A DNA stretch of 64,000 nucleotides from an uncultured Eubacteriales bacterium (GCA_900314885.1 OMWY01000007.1:1-64000); one strand, 5' to 3'; positions 27,080 through 36,409 are shown, counted from the first letter of the stretch. The notes: generated by a model not told the origin, from the sequence alone. Translations and numbers: made by a program.

Positions 27080-27898
27080 TTACCTGCTCGCCTTCTTTAA
27101 TTCTGTCGCTATTTCTTCTTCAACCGACTCATCGAAGCCGTCTACGTGGTTAACACGCTCGTGGCTGATGCCGTCAACGCTTCCAATCTTTACGGTTTTT
27201 TCGATAAATAAAGCTATTTCACTATAATCGGGGAAAATATCTTTACCGGTGATTTTCGCAAGATAAGCGGTAATTCCATAAGCTCCCCAGTTTGATACCG
27301 TAGCGATTACAAGTTTGTCGCACTTTACTGTACATGGCACTAGGGAAAGCTTTGATTCAATAATTTCCTTCACATTTCCCATGCCGATCTCATTGCCGCC
27401 ATCGCCCACACCGACTGTTGGAATTTCCCCGGAATAAAGTGTAAACAGCCTGTCTATCGGAGATGTATTTTCCTTTATTGAAATGTTCCGCATATTGGCA
27501 TAATCATTGTTAGCGTTAATGCCACACCGTTCTATGGAAATCATACCCGACGGCTTATATTTGTCAACCAATTCCCTAAAATATGAATCATCAGCGTCAA
27601 GTGGGGCTAATACAGTCTCAAAATCTTCATCGTCAAAGAACCGGTCACAAAACTTATCCGTTACAATCACCGGTTCAAAACCGAGTTCTTTCATGGCTCT
27701 CGCAAGGGTAACCGTTCCCACAGGCCCGTCTGTCTCCGCAAATCCCGCCACGTAGAAACCTGTCGTAAGGAATACATTTTTCTTTTCCCACGAGAGAATA
27801 TATTTCGCCGCATCCTCAGCGTAATTACCGGGCATTTCCTCACGGAGAATATTCATTCCCCTCTTTGAATGCCGTAAAATAATATCTTCTATTGTCAT
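27080..27898 (-). CDS. DUF4392 protein, homologue of the D-glutamate cyclase catalytic region
   Basis: 272 residues. The family signature GVGDGGNEIGMGNVKEII is present near residue 165, preceded by VFLTTGFYVAG..ETDGPVGTVTLARAM and ISIERCGINANNDYANMR. DUF4392 forms the C-terminal part of mammalian D-glutamate cyclase (DGLUCY), which converts D-glutamate to 5-oxo-D-proline. The N-terminal DUF1445 half is encoded separately in this cluster at 35612-36409, beside the 5-oxoprolinase genes. It is 2 bp from the aminotransferase gene. Activity here is inferred from family and context. Confidence 0.88.
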   Translation of the reverse strand: MTIEDIILRHSKRGMNILREEMPGNYAEDAAKYILSWEKKNVFLTTGFYVAGFAETDGPVGTVTLARAMKELGFEPVIVTDKFCDRFFDDEDFETVLAPLDADDSYFRELVDKYKPSGMISIERCGINANNDYANMRNISIKENTSPIDRLFTLYSGEIPTVGVGDGGNEIGMGNVKEIIESKLSLVPCTVKCDKLVIATVSNWGAYGITAYLAKITGKDIFPDYSEIALFIEKTVKIGSVDGISHERVNHVDGFDESVEEEIATELKKASR

Positions 27899-27900
27899 AG

Positions 27901-29067
27901 TTAATCCTCTAAGATCCCTGACTCTTTTATAGCTTTAATCGCCTCGGCGATTTTTTTCGGTGGAAGGACAAGGGCGAAACGGACGTACCCTTCGCCAAGA
28001 GGTCCAAAGCTGTTACCCGGAGTGCAGATAACTCCGGTCTTTTCCATAAGTTCCATACAAAATTCCGTGCTTGAGACTCCTTCCTTCGGAACCTTTGCCC
28101 ATACAAACATAGTCCCGTGGCTGTCATTTACATTCCAGCCTATTTCTCGCAACCCCTTGCATAAGGCATTCCTCCTCTCTTCATAGTCGGCACACTGCTT
28201 TCTTACACCGTCAAGAGGACCTGTCAGGGCAGCAATCGCTGCCTTCTGAATAGGTATAAACATACCGAAATCTATCTGACTTCTTAGCTTCTTAAATGCC
28301 GCCACAATATCACTTCTGCCGACAAGATAGCTTATTCTTGCCCCGGTCACGTCAAAGCTTTTCGAGAGAGAGAAAAATTCGCAACCAACATCCATGGCAC
28401 CGGGATAAGAAAGAAAGCTTCCTCCCTTAACGCCGTCATAGATTATATCAGAATAAGCGTTATCATGGAGAATAATTATATCGTGTTTCTTAGCAAATGC
28501 TATGAGCTCCTCATAGGTCTCAGACCCCGCTACACTTCCGGTAGGGTTTGAAGGAAGAGAAACAACCATATATTTTGCCCTGTCAGCTACATCATCAGGG
28601 ATATCGGAGAGTCTTGGCAGGTAATTTGTCTCTTCATTCATCGGATAATAAAAAGGCTTGGCGCCCGCCATTTTCGCTCCCGCAATAAAAACAGGATAGC
28701 AAGGAGTCGGAAGAATCACGGTATCACCCTCGTTACAGAGAACCATGCCTATATGGCCCATGCCCTCCTCGGTGCCATAACAGCTCTGAACATTTGAAGG
28801 AGTGATTGCAACGCCGAACCGCCTCTTATAGTAGGCACATACTGCTTCTGACATCTCAGACAGATCGTGAAGAGAATATTTCCAGTTGGCCGGATCTGCT
28901 GCCGCGTCAATTAACGCCTTCCTTATGTATTCCGGAGTCTCGAAATCCGGTGTGCCGACGGAAAGGTTGTAAACCTTCCTTCCGGCCGCTATCATCTCCT
29001 GCTTTTTAGTATCAAGCGCCGCAAATATCTCATCGCCGAACCTTGACAAAGTTCTTGAAAATTCCAT
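27901..29067 (-). CDS. Class I/II pyridoxal-phosphate aminotransferase
   Basis: 388 residues. Fold-type I features are SVGTPDFETPEYI near 38, VSLPSNPTGSVAG near 170, the YSD tyrosine region LHDNAYSDIIYDG, and the PLP lysine in SLSKSFDVTGARISY near 235. It resembles the LL-diaminopimelate/aspartate aminotransferase branch, but the substrate is not resolved. Located between the cytidylate-kinase-like gene and the DUF4392 gene, it may move amino groups to or from glutamate released by 5-oxoproline breakdown. Cytoplasmic. Confidence 0.9.
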   Translation of the reverse strand: MEFSRTLSRFGDEIFAALDTKKQEMIAAGRKVYNLSVGTPDFETPEYIRKALIDAAADPANWKYSLHDLSEMSEAVCAYYKRRFGVAITPSNVQSCYGTEEGMGHIGMVLCNEGDTVILPTPCYPVFIAGAKMAGAKPFYYPMNEETNYLPRLSDIPDDVADRAKYMVVSLPSNPTGSVAGSETYEELIAFAKKHDIIILHDNAYSDIIYDGVKGGSFLSYPGAMDVGCEFFSLSKSFDVTGARISYLVGRSDIVAAFKKLRSQIDFGMFIPIQKAAIAALTGPLDGVRKQCADYEERRNALCKGLREIGWNVNDSHGTMFVWAKVPKEGVSSTEFCMELMEKTGVICTPGNSFGPLGEGYVRFALVLPPKKIAEAIKAIKESGILED

Positions 29068-29082
29068 TTTTACTAAATTACC

Positions 29083-29112
29083 CCCATTGTCGCATTGCTT
29101 CGCAAGACGACA
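29083..29112. repeat. Short solo copy of the GTCG-TTGC hairpin repeat
   Basis: TTGTCGCATTGCTTCGCAAG plus ACGACA forms GTCG/CGAC and TTGC/GCAA paired segments, matching the terminal hairpin of the 94-bp repeats at 17347-17630. It fills the gap between the aminotransferase start and the cytidylate-kinase-like stop. Confidence 0.6.
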
Positions 29113-29745
29113 TTACTTACAGTACACCTTCAATAAGTTTAATATAAGATCCACGCTCCCGTCAATACCATATTTTGACGTATCGATAGCGACATCATAA
29201 TTGCTTGCGTCTCTCCACTGATCACCGGTATAATAACGGTAATACTCACTCCTTCTCTTATCGCAGGAATTAATTTTCTTCGTGATTTCCTTTTCGGTCC
29301 AGGTGAGATTCATTTCAGCCATACGGGCCTTCCTCGCCTCCATAGGAGCGTATAAAAAGAGACGCAGCACATTTTCGTGGTCCTTAAGCAGGTAGTTCGC
29401 GCACTTCCCAATGATTATGCAGCTCTCGTGCTCAGCCATCTCCTTGATAACCTTCGCCTGGAAGCTGAAGAGATTCTTCGTGCTCACGTAATCATTTGAA
29501 TCAGGCGGCAATACTTCACCCGTATACACCTTCTTCGCCGCGCTCATCATTTCACGAAAGCCCAGACGCTCGTCCTCACCGTTCGCGGCGTATAATTTCT
29601 CATTAATTCCAGAAACATCTGACGCACGGCGCATGATATCTCTGTCATAATATGGTATAAAAAGGCGGTTTGAGAGCTCTTCGGCTATGAGAAGGCCGCC
29701 TGCGCATTTCTCCCTTGCGATCGTAATAACAAAATGTTCCATCAT
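29113..29745 (-). CDS. Cytidylate-kinase-like P-loop protein
   Basis: 210 residues from the ATG at 29745, which has AAGGAAG upstream. The start HFVITIAREKCAGGLLIAEEL and IPYYDRDIMRRAS match the cytidylate kinase-like family (PF13189), as do IIIGKCANYLL and LRLFLYAPMEARKARM. The usual glycine-rich phosphate loop GSGG is CAGG here. Most members have no known substrate and often sit beside transporters in Clostridia. It lies between livF and the aminotransferase in the same-strand run. It could be a regulator rather than a true CMP kinase. Confidence 0.8.
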   Translation of the reverse strand: MMEHFVITIAREKCAGGLLIAEELSNRLFIPYYDRDIMRRASDVSGINEKLYAANGEDERLGFREMMSAAKKVYTGEVLPPDSNDYVSTKNLFSFQAKVIKEMAEHESCIIIGKCANYLLKDHENVLRLFLYAPMEARKARMAEMNLTWTEKEITKKINSCDKRRSEYYRYYTGDQWRDASNYDVAIDTSKYGIDGSVDLILNLLKVYCK

Positions 29746-29766
29746 AATCACTTCCTTATAATGCGG

Positions 29767-29824
29767 CATAAAATAAAAATGCTAGGCTGTGCGGTAGGCC
29801 TTTAACGAGAATTTTTATTTTATG
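29767..29824 (-). terminator. AT-rich inverted repeat at the livF stop
   Basis: CATAAAATAAAAAT (29767-29780) and ATTTTTATTTTATG (29811-29824) are perfect 14-bp arms spanning the livF stop codon. It may end or attenuate the Liv transcript before the cytidylate-kinase-like gene. Confidence 0.5.
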
Positions 29825-30524
29825 CTCCGAGATATGCCTTTTTCACTCTTTCATCGGCTTCAAGGTCGCTGGCCTTTCCTTCCATCGTTATCTTCCCTGT
29901 CTCAAGTACATATGCCCTGTCGGAAATGGACAGCGCAACCTTCGCGTTCTGTTCAACCAAAAGAATCGTTATCCCCGATTCCTTCAGCTTTTCAATAATT
30001 GAAAATATTTCCTTCACAAGAAGAGGCGAAAGGCCCATGGAAGGCTCATCCATGAGAATAATTTTCGGATTGGTCATAAGGGCTCTTCCGGTCGCAAGCA
30101 TCTGCTGCTCGCCACCCGAAAGAGTTCCAGCAAGCTGTTTTTTACGTTCGAAGAGCCTTGGGAAATGCCCATAGACCATATCAAGATTATCGCGAACCTT
30201 TGCCCTGTCCTTCATGATATAAGCGCCCATCAGAAGATTTTCCTCTACAGTCATCCTCTGAAATACATGCCGTCCCTCAGGGACATGGGCCATTCCCATA
30301 TTAATAATGGTATTAGCGGGAGACTTCAAGAGATCCTTGCCATCAAGCTTTATCTCACCACTTTCGGCTCCGATAAGTCCTGATATAGTATGAAGAGTTG
30401 TTGTCTTTCCCGCTCCGTTCGCGCCTATAAGCGAAACAAGCTCCCCATCATTTACAGTGAGCGAAATTCCTCGTAAGGCATGGACTGCTCCGTAAAATAC
30501 ATTCAAATCTTTTATCTCAAGCAT
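29820..30524 (-). CDS. livF: Branched-chain-type amino acid ABC transporter ATPase (LivF-like)
   Basis: 234 residues from the ATG at 30524, with AGGAGG upstream inside livG. Walker A is GANGAGKTT, the signature LSGGEQQMLATGRAL, Walker B IILMDEPSMGLSP and the H-loop is replaced by LLVEQN, as is usual in LivF. It overlaps livG by reading frame. It powers uptake together with LivG. Liv-type systems carry leucine, isoleucine and valine, but also other amino acids and amides. The surrounding oxoproline and D-amino-acid genes make another substrate plausible. Confidence 0.93.
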   Translation of the reverse strand: MLEIKDLNVFYGAVHALRGISLTVNDGELVSLIGANGAGKTTTLHTISGLIGAESGEIKLDGKDLLKSPANTIINMGMAHVPEGRHVFQRMTVEENLLMGAYIMKDRAKVRDNLDMVYGHFPRLFERKKQLAGTLSGGEQQMLATGRALMTNPKIILMDEPSMGLSPLLVKEIFSIIEKLKESGITILLVEQNAKVALSISDRAYVLETGKITMEGKASDLEADERVKKAYLGA

Positions 30525-30534
30525 ACCTGCCTCC

Positions 30535-31308
30535 TTAAGTTCCGAGATAAGCCTTGATGACATCCGGGTTGTTCGCTATTTCGTCCGGAAGTCCTTCAGC
30601 TATAGTCTGACCGTAATCAATAACCTTAATTCTTTCGCACACATTCATGACAAGCGACATATCATGTTCGATAAGAAGAATCGCTATACCGAACTTGTCT
30701 CTGATGGTATTTATACACTCCATAAGCTCTGAAGTCTCGGTCGGATTCATACCCGCCGCAGGCTCGTCAAGAAGAAGGAGCTTCATATCAGTTCCAAGGG
30801 CTCTGGCTATCTCAAGCTTTCTCTGGGCTCCGTACGGGAGGTTCGCCGCAAGGTAATTTTCCTTATCTGACAAGCCTACTATCTCAAGCAGCTTCCTAGC
30901 CTTATCTATAGCCGCCTCTTCAGCTTCCCAGTACTTCTTCGTGCGAAATGTAGCGTCAAATAAATTGTACTTTATATCCTTTGTAAATGCCGCCTTGACG
31001 TTGTCGAGAACCGTCATCTCCTTAAAGAGCCTGATATTCTGAAATGTTCTCGCTATTCCCGCTTCCACGAACTGGTAGGTCTTCCTGCCATTAAGCGGAA
31101 CTCCGTTAAGAATAACCGTACCCTCTGTCGGCTCATATACGCCGGTAAGCATGTTAAATACAGTCGTCTTCCCTGCTCCGTTAGGTCCGATGAGGCCTAC
31201 AAGTTCCTTCTTGTAAATTTTAATGTTAAAATCCTGCACAGCCTTGAGACCACCGAAGGTAATTCCCAGATTCCTGGTCTCAAGCACAGGTGTCTCAGTT
31301 TTTTCCAT
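30535..31308 (-). CDS. livG: Branched-chain-type amino acid ABC transporter ATPase (LivG-like)
   Basis: 257 residues. Walker A GPNGAGKTT near 38, the LivG-specific segment VEAGIARTFQNIRLFKEMTVLDNV, a signature region LPYGAQRKLEIARALG, Walker B LLLLDEPAAGMNPTE and LLIEHDMSLVMNV. The signature reads PYGAQRKLE, as is typical for LivG. The start overlaps the livM stop by one base (TAATG), so translation is coupled. Confidence 0.94.
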   Translation of the reverse strand: MEKTETPVLETRNLGITFGGLKAVQDFNIKIYKKELVGLIGPNGAGKTTVFNMLTGVYEPTEGTVILNGVPLNGRKTYQFVEAGIARTFQNIRLFKEMTVLDNVKAAFTKDIKYNLFDATFRTKKYWEAEEAAIDKARKLLEIVGLSDKENYLAANLPYGAQRKLEIARALGTDMKLLLLDEPAAGMNPTETSELMECINTIRDKFGIAILLIEHDMSLVMNVCERIKVIDYGQTIAEGLPDEIANNPDVIKAYLGT

Positions 31309-32453
31309 TACGCACTCTCCTTTTCCGCCTTAGCCGCGGCACGCTTTGCTCTGGCCTTAGCTATATCGCTCTTTAGATTTACCAGGGAGAACTCGTATGT
31401 TCCAAAAATTCCATGAGGCCTGAAAATAATAATTACTATAAGGATAAAGGCGTACACAAGCATAGGGTAGGTAAATATTCCCTTCAAAAATCCCGGCAAA
31501 TAATTTACCCATGCGCCGTTTTTAATCTGATAATTCAAGAAAAACATGATAATCGCGGCGAATATAGATCCTGTAAGTGAACCCATGCCACCTAATACTA
31601 CCATTACAACTACGAAGGTAGAGTTAAGGATACCTCCGTTCGTAAAGGCGAAGGATGAGGTCGACAAGGTCGAATTTGTACAGGAATAGAGTGCCCCTGC
31701 GATACCCGCGAAAAAAGCAGAATAGGTAAAAGTCATTACCTTATAGTGGCTTGTGTTTATTCCTGAAGCGGACGCGGCTATTTCATCATCGCGAATCGCC
31801 ATTATTGCCCGTCCATACTTACTTCTAACGAACATAAACATGGCCGTAACGCATAAAATCGTCACAATAAGCGCAAACCATAGATATGTGACCTTTGCCT
31901 TCGAGCCGAAGCCCAGTCCATTTTTATAGAGGGATGCCGAGGCGCTTCCTTCGGCTAGTCCGTTCTGGCCCGCGAATGGAAGGTTATTTATGATATTTAC
32001 GATAATCATACCGAAGCCAAGGGTTATAATCGCAAGGTAATCTCCCTTAAGACGAAGGGCAGGAATACCTACAAGGAAGCCTATAATAGCTGACAGGAGC
32101 CCCGCAAGAAGAACGGAAAGAATAAGAACAAGCATGAAGGCCGCTCCCTTATGGGCTTTATAAACTCCTGCCCTTTCAAAGGCAAGACTCACAAGAGCCG
32201 CAGTGTAGGCTCCTATCGCCATAAAACCGCAGTGGCCGAGTGAAAGCTGGCCTAAGAAGCCAAGCACAAGGTTAAGCGAAGCCGCAAGGATTACCAGATA
32301 ACAGCACTGCCAGAGGCTCGGTGTCAGAACCTGTTTGTAGAAGCCTCCCTTACCGACACCGGAATTAGAGAGGACGAGCATCAGGATAAAAATTCCCGCT
32401 GTCACAAGGGTATTCACGAGATATCCTTTTGCGTTCATTTTTCTTAAATTCAT
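31308..32453 (-). CDS. livM: Branched-chain-type amino acid ABC transporter permease (LivM-like)
   Basis: 381 residues with about nine or ten membrane spans. The conserved LivM blocks are LGFLGQLSLGHCGFMAIGAYTAAL, GFLVGIPALRLKGDYLAIITLGFG and GRAIMAIRDDEIAASASGIN. The last is the coupling helix that touches the ATPases. The C-terminus is a basic Ala/Lys-rich tail (AKARAKRAAAKAEKESA). It is coupled to livG and follows livH by 11 bp. Confidence 0.95.
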   Translation of the reverse strand: MNLRKMNAKGYLVNTLVTAGIFILMLVLSNSGVGKGGFYKQVLTPSLWQCCYLVILAASLNLVLGFLGQLSLGHCGFMAIGAYTAALVSLAFERAGVYKAHKGAAFMLVLILSVLLAGLLSAIIGFLVGIPALRLKGDYLAIITLGFGMIIVNIINNLPFAGQNGLAEGSASASLYKNGLGFGSKAKVTYLWFALIVTILCVTAMFMFVRSKYGRAIMAIRDDEIAASASGINTSHYKVMTFTYSAFFAGIAGALYSCTNSTLSTSSFAFTNGGILNSTFVVVMVVLGGMGSLTGSIFAAIIMFFLNYQIKNGAWVNYLPGFLKGIFTYPMLVYAFILIVIIIFRPHGIFGTYEFSLVNLKSDIAKARAKRAAAKAEKESA

Positions 32454-32464
32454 ACAAGCCTCCC

Positions 32465-33361
32465 TTATACTTTCTCGCCGGTATTCTTACCTAAGAGACC
32501 GGCCGGTTTAATTATAAGAACTATAATAAGAATCAGAAATACGAAGGTATCGGTAAGACTTGAGCTTACGTATGTCGTTGTAAATGATTCAACGATTCCT
32601 ATTACAATTCCTCCAAGCATAGCTCCAGGAAGTATTCCGATACCACCAAGAACCGCTGCTATGAAGGCCTTGAGACCTAAAAGGGTACCCATTGTCGTAT
32701 ATATTTTCGGGTACTGGCTCATATACATAAGGGCCGCAACAGCGGAAAGTCCCGAGCCGATAGCGAAGGTTACAAGAATAGTTTTATTTACATTAATGCC
32801 CATCAGCGTCGCGGCCTCCTTATCCTCGGAGACACACCGCATAGCGCGTCCAAGCTTTGTTTTCTGAGTAAATTCATATAAGAAAAACATGCAGGCAGCA
32901 CCTATTATAATTGTTAGCAGTGTCGCCCATTCCATAGTTACACTTCCGATTTTAATTCCGCTTGGTGGAAATATCTGGTTAGAAACCTTAGGGTTAGGTC
33001 CGATAGCAGGGATGGCCTGCGCCACATTTTCAAGAAAAAGGCTCATAGCGATGGCTGTAATAAGGGCCGTCATAGGTGTTCCGTTCTTACGGACAGGCCT
33101 GTAGGCTACGAGCTCGGTCATCATACCGACAAGAGCGCATATGATAATAGCCGGAATTACGGCGACCCAGAGAGGGAGGCCTAGCATTTTCATTACCGGT
33201 GTCAGAAATATTATGGAATATCCACCGACCATAATGAAATCGCCGTGAGCGAAGTTTATGAGTCGGATGATACCATAGACCATAGTGTAGCCGAGAGCGA
33301 CCAGGGCGTAGATACTGCCTAGTCGCAGGCCTACTATAAGGGTCTGGATAAATGTTGTCAT
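32465..33361 (-). CDS. livH: Branched-chain-type amino acid ABC transporter permease (LivH-like)
   Basis: 298 residues, polytopic. Family blocks are GLRLGSIYALVALGYTMVYGIIRLINFAHGD at the N-terminus, GRAMRCVSEDKEAATLMGINV (EAA-like loop) and LKAFIAAVLGGIGILPGAMLGG. It pairs with LivM to form the channel. A hairpin separates it from the upstream binding-protein gene, which commonly lowers permease expression relative to the binding protein. Confidence 0.95.
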   Translation of the reverse strand: MTTFIQTLIVGLRLGSIYALVALGYTMVYGIIRLINFAHGDFIMVGGYSIIFLTPVMKMLGLPLWVAVIPAIIICALVGMMTELVAYRPVRKNGTPMTALITAIAMSLFLENVAQAIPAIGPNPKVSNQIFPPSGIKIGSVTMEWATLLTIIIGAACMFFLYEFTQKTKLGRAMRCVSEDKEAATLMGINVNKTILVTFAIGSGLSAVAALMYMSQYPKIYTTMGTLLGLKAFIAAVLGGIGILPGAMLGGIVIGIVESFTTTYVSSSLTDTFVFLILIIVLIIKPAGLLGKNTGEKV

Positions 33362-33410
33362 ATAGTCACACCCCTTCTTAGCACAATATTTTCATGTATA
33401 TCTTAATTAG

Positions 33411-33439
33411 TAAGGCAAGCCTTAATGAGGCTTGCCTTA
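33411..33439 (-). promoter_or_regulatory. Hairpin between the binding-protein and permease genes
   Basis: TAAGGCAAGCC and GGCTTGCCTTA form a perfect 11-bp stem with a 7-base loop and no downstream T-run on the minus strand. Such stems between binding-protein and permease genes stabilise the upstream mRNA or cause partial termination. Confidence 0.6.
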
Positions 33440-33467
33440 GCATTATGTTCTCCGAATTATCAGATCA

Positions 33468-34751
33468 TTAATCCGGAAGCTTAGTTACAACGTCTACAAG
33501 CTTTGTATCAACCTTAGAACCATCGGATGTAAAGGCGATGATTGAAGCGCCCTTTACAGGAGTTCCTGACTCATCAAGGTTAAATGAACCTGTTACACAG
33601 TCATAGGTTACGCTCGTATCAGCAAGAGCATCTCTTACAGCTGAGGAATCAGCGCTTCCCGCGCGCTCAATAGCGTTCTTGTACATGTATACGCAGTCAT
33701 AGGCGAGAGCAGCGAATGAACTTGGAGTAGCGTTATATTCAGCTTCGTAAGCCTTAACGAAGCTCTGAACCTTCTCTGAAGTATCGGCAGGGTCATAGTG
33801 GTTTGTCCAATATACGTCATTGAAGGCTGTAAGATCAGCACCATCTACAGTATATCCCGCTGCGCCATCGTAACCGTCCGCACCCATTATGATTCCCTTA
33901 TATCCTGCTGCCCTTGCCTGTGTTACAAGGTACGGGCCGATAACATCATAGTAATATGGGCAGTAAACAAGCTCTACACCTGCCTTAACCATAGATGTGA
34001 ACTGGTTTGTATAATCCTGGACATCCATTGAAGCTGTTGACTCTACAGCGTCAATGCTTACGCCATACTTCTGGCAGGCAGCTGAGAATGAGTCATAGAG
34101 ACCCTTTGAATATGTATCAGCCGCGCAATAAACAACGCCGACGCTCTTATAGCCTGACTGACTTGCGTAAGCCGCAGCTATAGCGCCCTGGAAGGAATCG
34201 GCGTAGCAGGCTCTGAAAATGTAGTCATCCTCAGTCGTAATTGTATCAGCTGTAGCCGAAGGAGAGATAAGGCAAACCTCCTCTTCATTTGCGGAATCGG
34301 TAATCGCACTCGTACAGCCACTCGTTACGGAACCTACTATAAGGTTAATACCGCTCGAGACGAGTGAGTTAAAGGCGTTCAGACACTCGGTAGGGTCTGA
34401 TTGGTCATCCTTGTTTGTCACCTCTATCTGCATGCCGTTAATACCGCCGGCCGCATTTATTTCCTTTACCGCAAGGTTCGCGCCATTTGTAGCGGACTCA
34501 CCGAACGAAGCAAGTGAACCGGTATTAGGAGCTATGGTACCGATCTTAATTACATCACCGCTTGAGGCAGCTCCCGCGCTTCCTGATGAAGCAGAACTTG
34601 TGTTACCCGCAGAAGCAGAACTTGCGCTTCCCGCTGAAGATGCTCCGGCTGATCCGCTGCCTGTAGTTGTCGCGGAAGAACTGCTGCCGCAGGCTGTAAG
34701 CGCTAAGGCTACCGCAGCGGCTGTTAAGACGCTCATTACTTTCTTTCTCAT
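33468..34751 (-). CDS. livJ: Liv-type substrate-binding lipoprotein
   Basis: 427 residues. A lipoprotein signal MRKKVMSVLTAAAVALALTA precedes the Cys21 lipobox, then a long Ser/Ala/Gly-rich linker (22-65) tethers the domain. The mature part is a type I periplasmic-binding fold (Peripla_BP_6): VIKIGTIAPNTGSLASFGES, GGINGMQIEVTNKDDQSDP, LISPSATAD. It would capture the substrate outside the membrane for LivHMGF. It lies 87 bp downstream of pxpA on the same strand. The ligand cannot be told from sequence. Confidence 0.93.
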   Translation of the reverse strand: MRKKVMSVLTAAAVALALTACGSSSSATTTGSGSAGASSAGSASSASAGNTSSASSGSAGAASSGDVIKIGTIAPNTGSLASFGESATNGANLAVKEINAAGGINGMQIEVTNKDDQSDPTECLNAFNSLVSSGINLIVGSVTSGCTSAITDSANEEEVCLISPSATADTITTEDDYIFRACYADSFQGAIAAAYASQSGYKSVGVVYCAADTYSKGLYDSFSAACQKYGVSIDAVESTASMDVQDYTNQFTSMVKAGVELVYCPYYYDVIGPYLVTQARAAGYKGIIMGADGYDGAAGYTVDGADLTAFNDVYWTNHYDPADTSEKVQSFVKAYEAEYNATPSSFAALAYDCVYMYKNAIERAGSADSSAVRDALADTSVTYDCVTGSFNLDESGTPVKGASIIAFTSDGSKVDTKLVDVVTKLPD

Positions 34752-34838
34752 TTGTGTTCCCTCCTTAAATTCTGTTTTTTATGTATGTATTGATACCGAT
34801 GACAGGATATAGGCCACCGAATACCATAGATACCAAGG

Positions 34839-35597
34839 TTAACGCATTGCTTTTACTTCTATTCCTTCACTCGTGAGAGCCTCCCGAATTTTCTTAGCGA
34901 AGAGAAGGGCCTTTTCATTGTCCCCGTGAAGGCAGACACTGCCGGGCTCTACGTGGACTTCCTTTCCGGAATAAGCCGTAACGCTGTGCTCTTTTATCAT
35001 TTTTATGACTCTCTTTATCGCTTCAGCTTCGTCAGTTATAACGGCCCCGGGAAGGCTCCTCGCCCTGAGACTTCCGTCATCCTCATAGGCCCTGTCGGCG
35101 AAAACCTCACTCACAAACATAAGACCGGTCCTTTCGGCGGCTTCAGCGAAGCAGGAGCCCGACAGGCCTAATATAATCAGTTCCTTATCTACCTCTGCGA
35201 TTCCTTCGCATATAGGAATTGCCATATTTATATCTCTCGCCGCCATATTATACATGGCTCCGTGAGGCTTTACATGCTGAAGCTTAAGGCCTTCAGCCTC
35301 AGCGAATGCTTTAAGGGCTCCTACCTGGTAAATGATCATCGCCTTGAGCTCGTCCGCCTTTACCTCCATTTTCCGTCTGCCGAAGCCGACCAGGTCGGGA
35401 AATCCGGGATGGGCGCCAACGGCGACTCCCTTCTCCTTACACATCCTTACCGTCTTCATCATTACAAGCGGGTCGGAAGCGTGGAAGCCGCAGGCGATGT
35501 TCGCTGATGTGACGAAGTCCGCGACTTCGCTGTCCATACCGATTTTGTAGTTACCGAAGCTCTCGCCGCAGTCACAGTTTAAATCAATAGAATACAT
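34839..35597 (-). CDS. pxpA: 5-oxoprolinase subunit A (LamB/YcsF family)
   Basis: 252 residues with the family start IDLNCDCGESFGNYKIGMD, then ANIACGFHASDP, GVAVGAHPGFPDLVGFGRR, LQHVKPHGAMYN and VEPGSVCLHGDN. PxpA with PxpB and PxpC hydrolyses 5-oxoproline to glutamate using ATP. All three subunits are present in this cluster, with the DUF1445 gene between pxpC and pxpA. The ATG has GAGGGG upstream. Confidence 0.95.
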   Translation of the reverse strand: MYSIDLNCDCGESFGNYKIGMDSEVADFVTSANIACGFHASDPLVMMKTVRMCKEKGVAVGAHPGFPDLVGFGRRKMEVKADELKAMIIYQVGALKAFAEAEGLKLQHVKPHGAMYNMAARDINMAIPICEGIAEVDKELIILGLSGSCFAEAAERTGLMFVSEVFADRAYEDDGSLRARSLPGAVITDEAEAIKRVIKMIKEHSVTAYSGKEVHVEPGSVCLHGDNEKALLFAKKIREALTSEGIEVKAMR

Positions 35598-35611
35598 TTT
35601 CCCCTCGATTA

Positions 35612-36409
35612 CTAATATTTCAGATTTACATTCTTGACATCACTTATAAACATATGCCCCGGTGAATGAGTTATTACGAAATCAGGCTTAGAGGCCATAA
35701 TCACGTTCTGTGGAGTGACCCCGCAAGGCCAAAAGACAGGTACCTCTCCGGGCTTTATGGTAACCATGTCGCCGTAATCAGGCTTGTTTATATCCTTAAT
35801 TCCTATCGCTTCCGGAGCCCCTATGTGAACCGGCGCCCCGTGAACCTTTGGCATAGCCCCCGTTATAAGGACAGCCTTTGGAACAAGCTCATATGGGATT
35901 GGTCTCATGGAAACAACCATGTTTCCATGGAAAATGCCTGCGCTCTTACAAGGGATGTTCGTGTTATACATCGGAACATTTTTACCCTCTTCTATCTGCC
36001 GTACCGGCACATCCGCCGCAAGCAGATCTCCTTCAAATGAGAAGCTGCAGCCGATTAAGAAAAATACAAGATCAGGTCGCCAGAGACCTGTTACATTTTC
36101 ATACTCACCTGTGCATACGCCCTTTTCGTATACCCTGTACTTAGGGATGTCAGTAGTTATATCAGCTTCATCAGCTATGAAGTGAACCTTAGTTTCGCCC
36201 GGTTCACTCACCTCGAGAATTGGGCATGGCCTCGGATTTCTTGTCGCAAACAGGAGGAAATCAAAGGCGATATCCTTTGGAAGGGCTACCAGATTCGCCT
36301 GGGCAAATCCATCGCACATACCGCTAGTCTGGCCCCTTATTTTCCCTTCCCTGATAAATCTTCTTACATCCGAGGGCTTAGCCTTGGCGTATTCATTTAT
36401 CTCTTCCAT
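35612..36409 (-). CDS. DUF1445/UPF0317 family protein, homologue of the N-terminal half of D-glutamate cyclase
   Basis: 265 residues with the family blocks ASDVRRFIREG-like PSDVRRFIREGKIRGQTSG, GFAQANLVALP, FLLFATRNPRPCPILEV, FLIGCSFSFEGDLL and GAMPKVHGAPVHIG, ending VITHSPGHMFISD. Often annotated as a putative hydro-lyase (YcsI). UPF0317 is also the N-terminal domain of mammalian DGLUCY, whose C-terminal DUF4392 domain has its homologue at 27080-27898. It overlaps pxpC by 13 bp and precedes pxpA by 14 bp, so it belongs to the same translation unit. Its biochemical role is inferred. Confidence 0.9.
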   Translation of the reverse strand: MEEINEYAKAKPSDVRRFIREGKIRGQTSGMCDGFAQANLVALPKDIAFDFLLFATRNPRPCPILEVSEPGETKVHFIADEADITTDIPKYRVYEKGVCTGEYENVTGLWRPDLVFFLIGCSFSFEGDLLAADVPVRQIEEGKNVPMYNTNIPCKSAGIFHGNMVVSMRPIPYELVPKAVLITGAMPKVHGAPVHIGAPEAIGIKDINKPDYGDMVTIKPGEVPVFWPCGVTPQNVIMASKPDFVITHSPGHMFISDVKNVNLKY

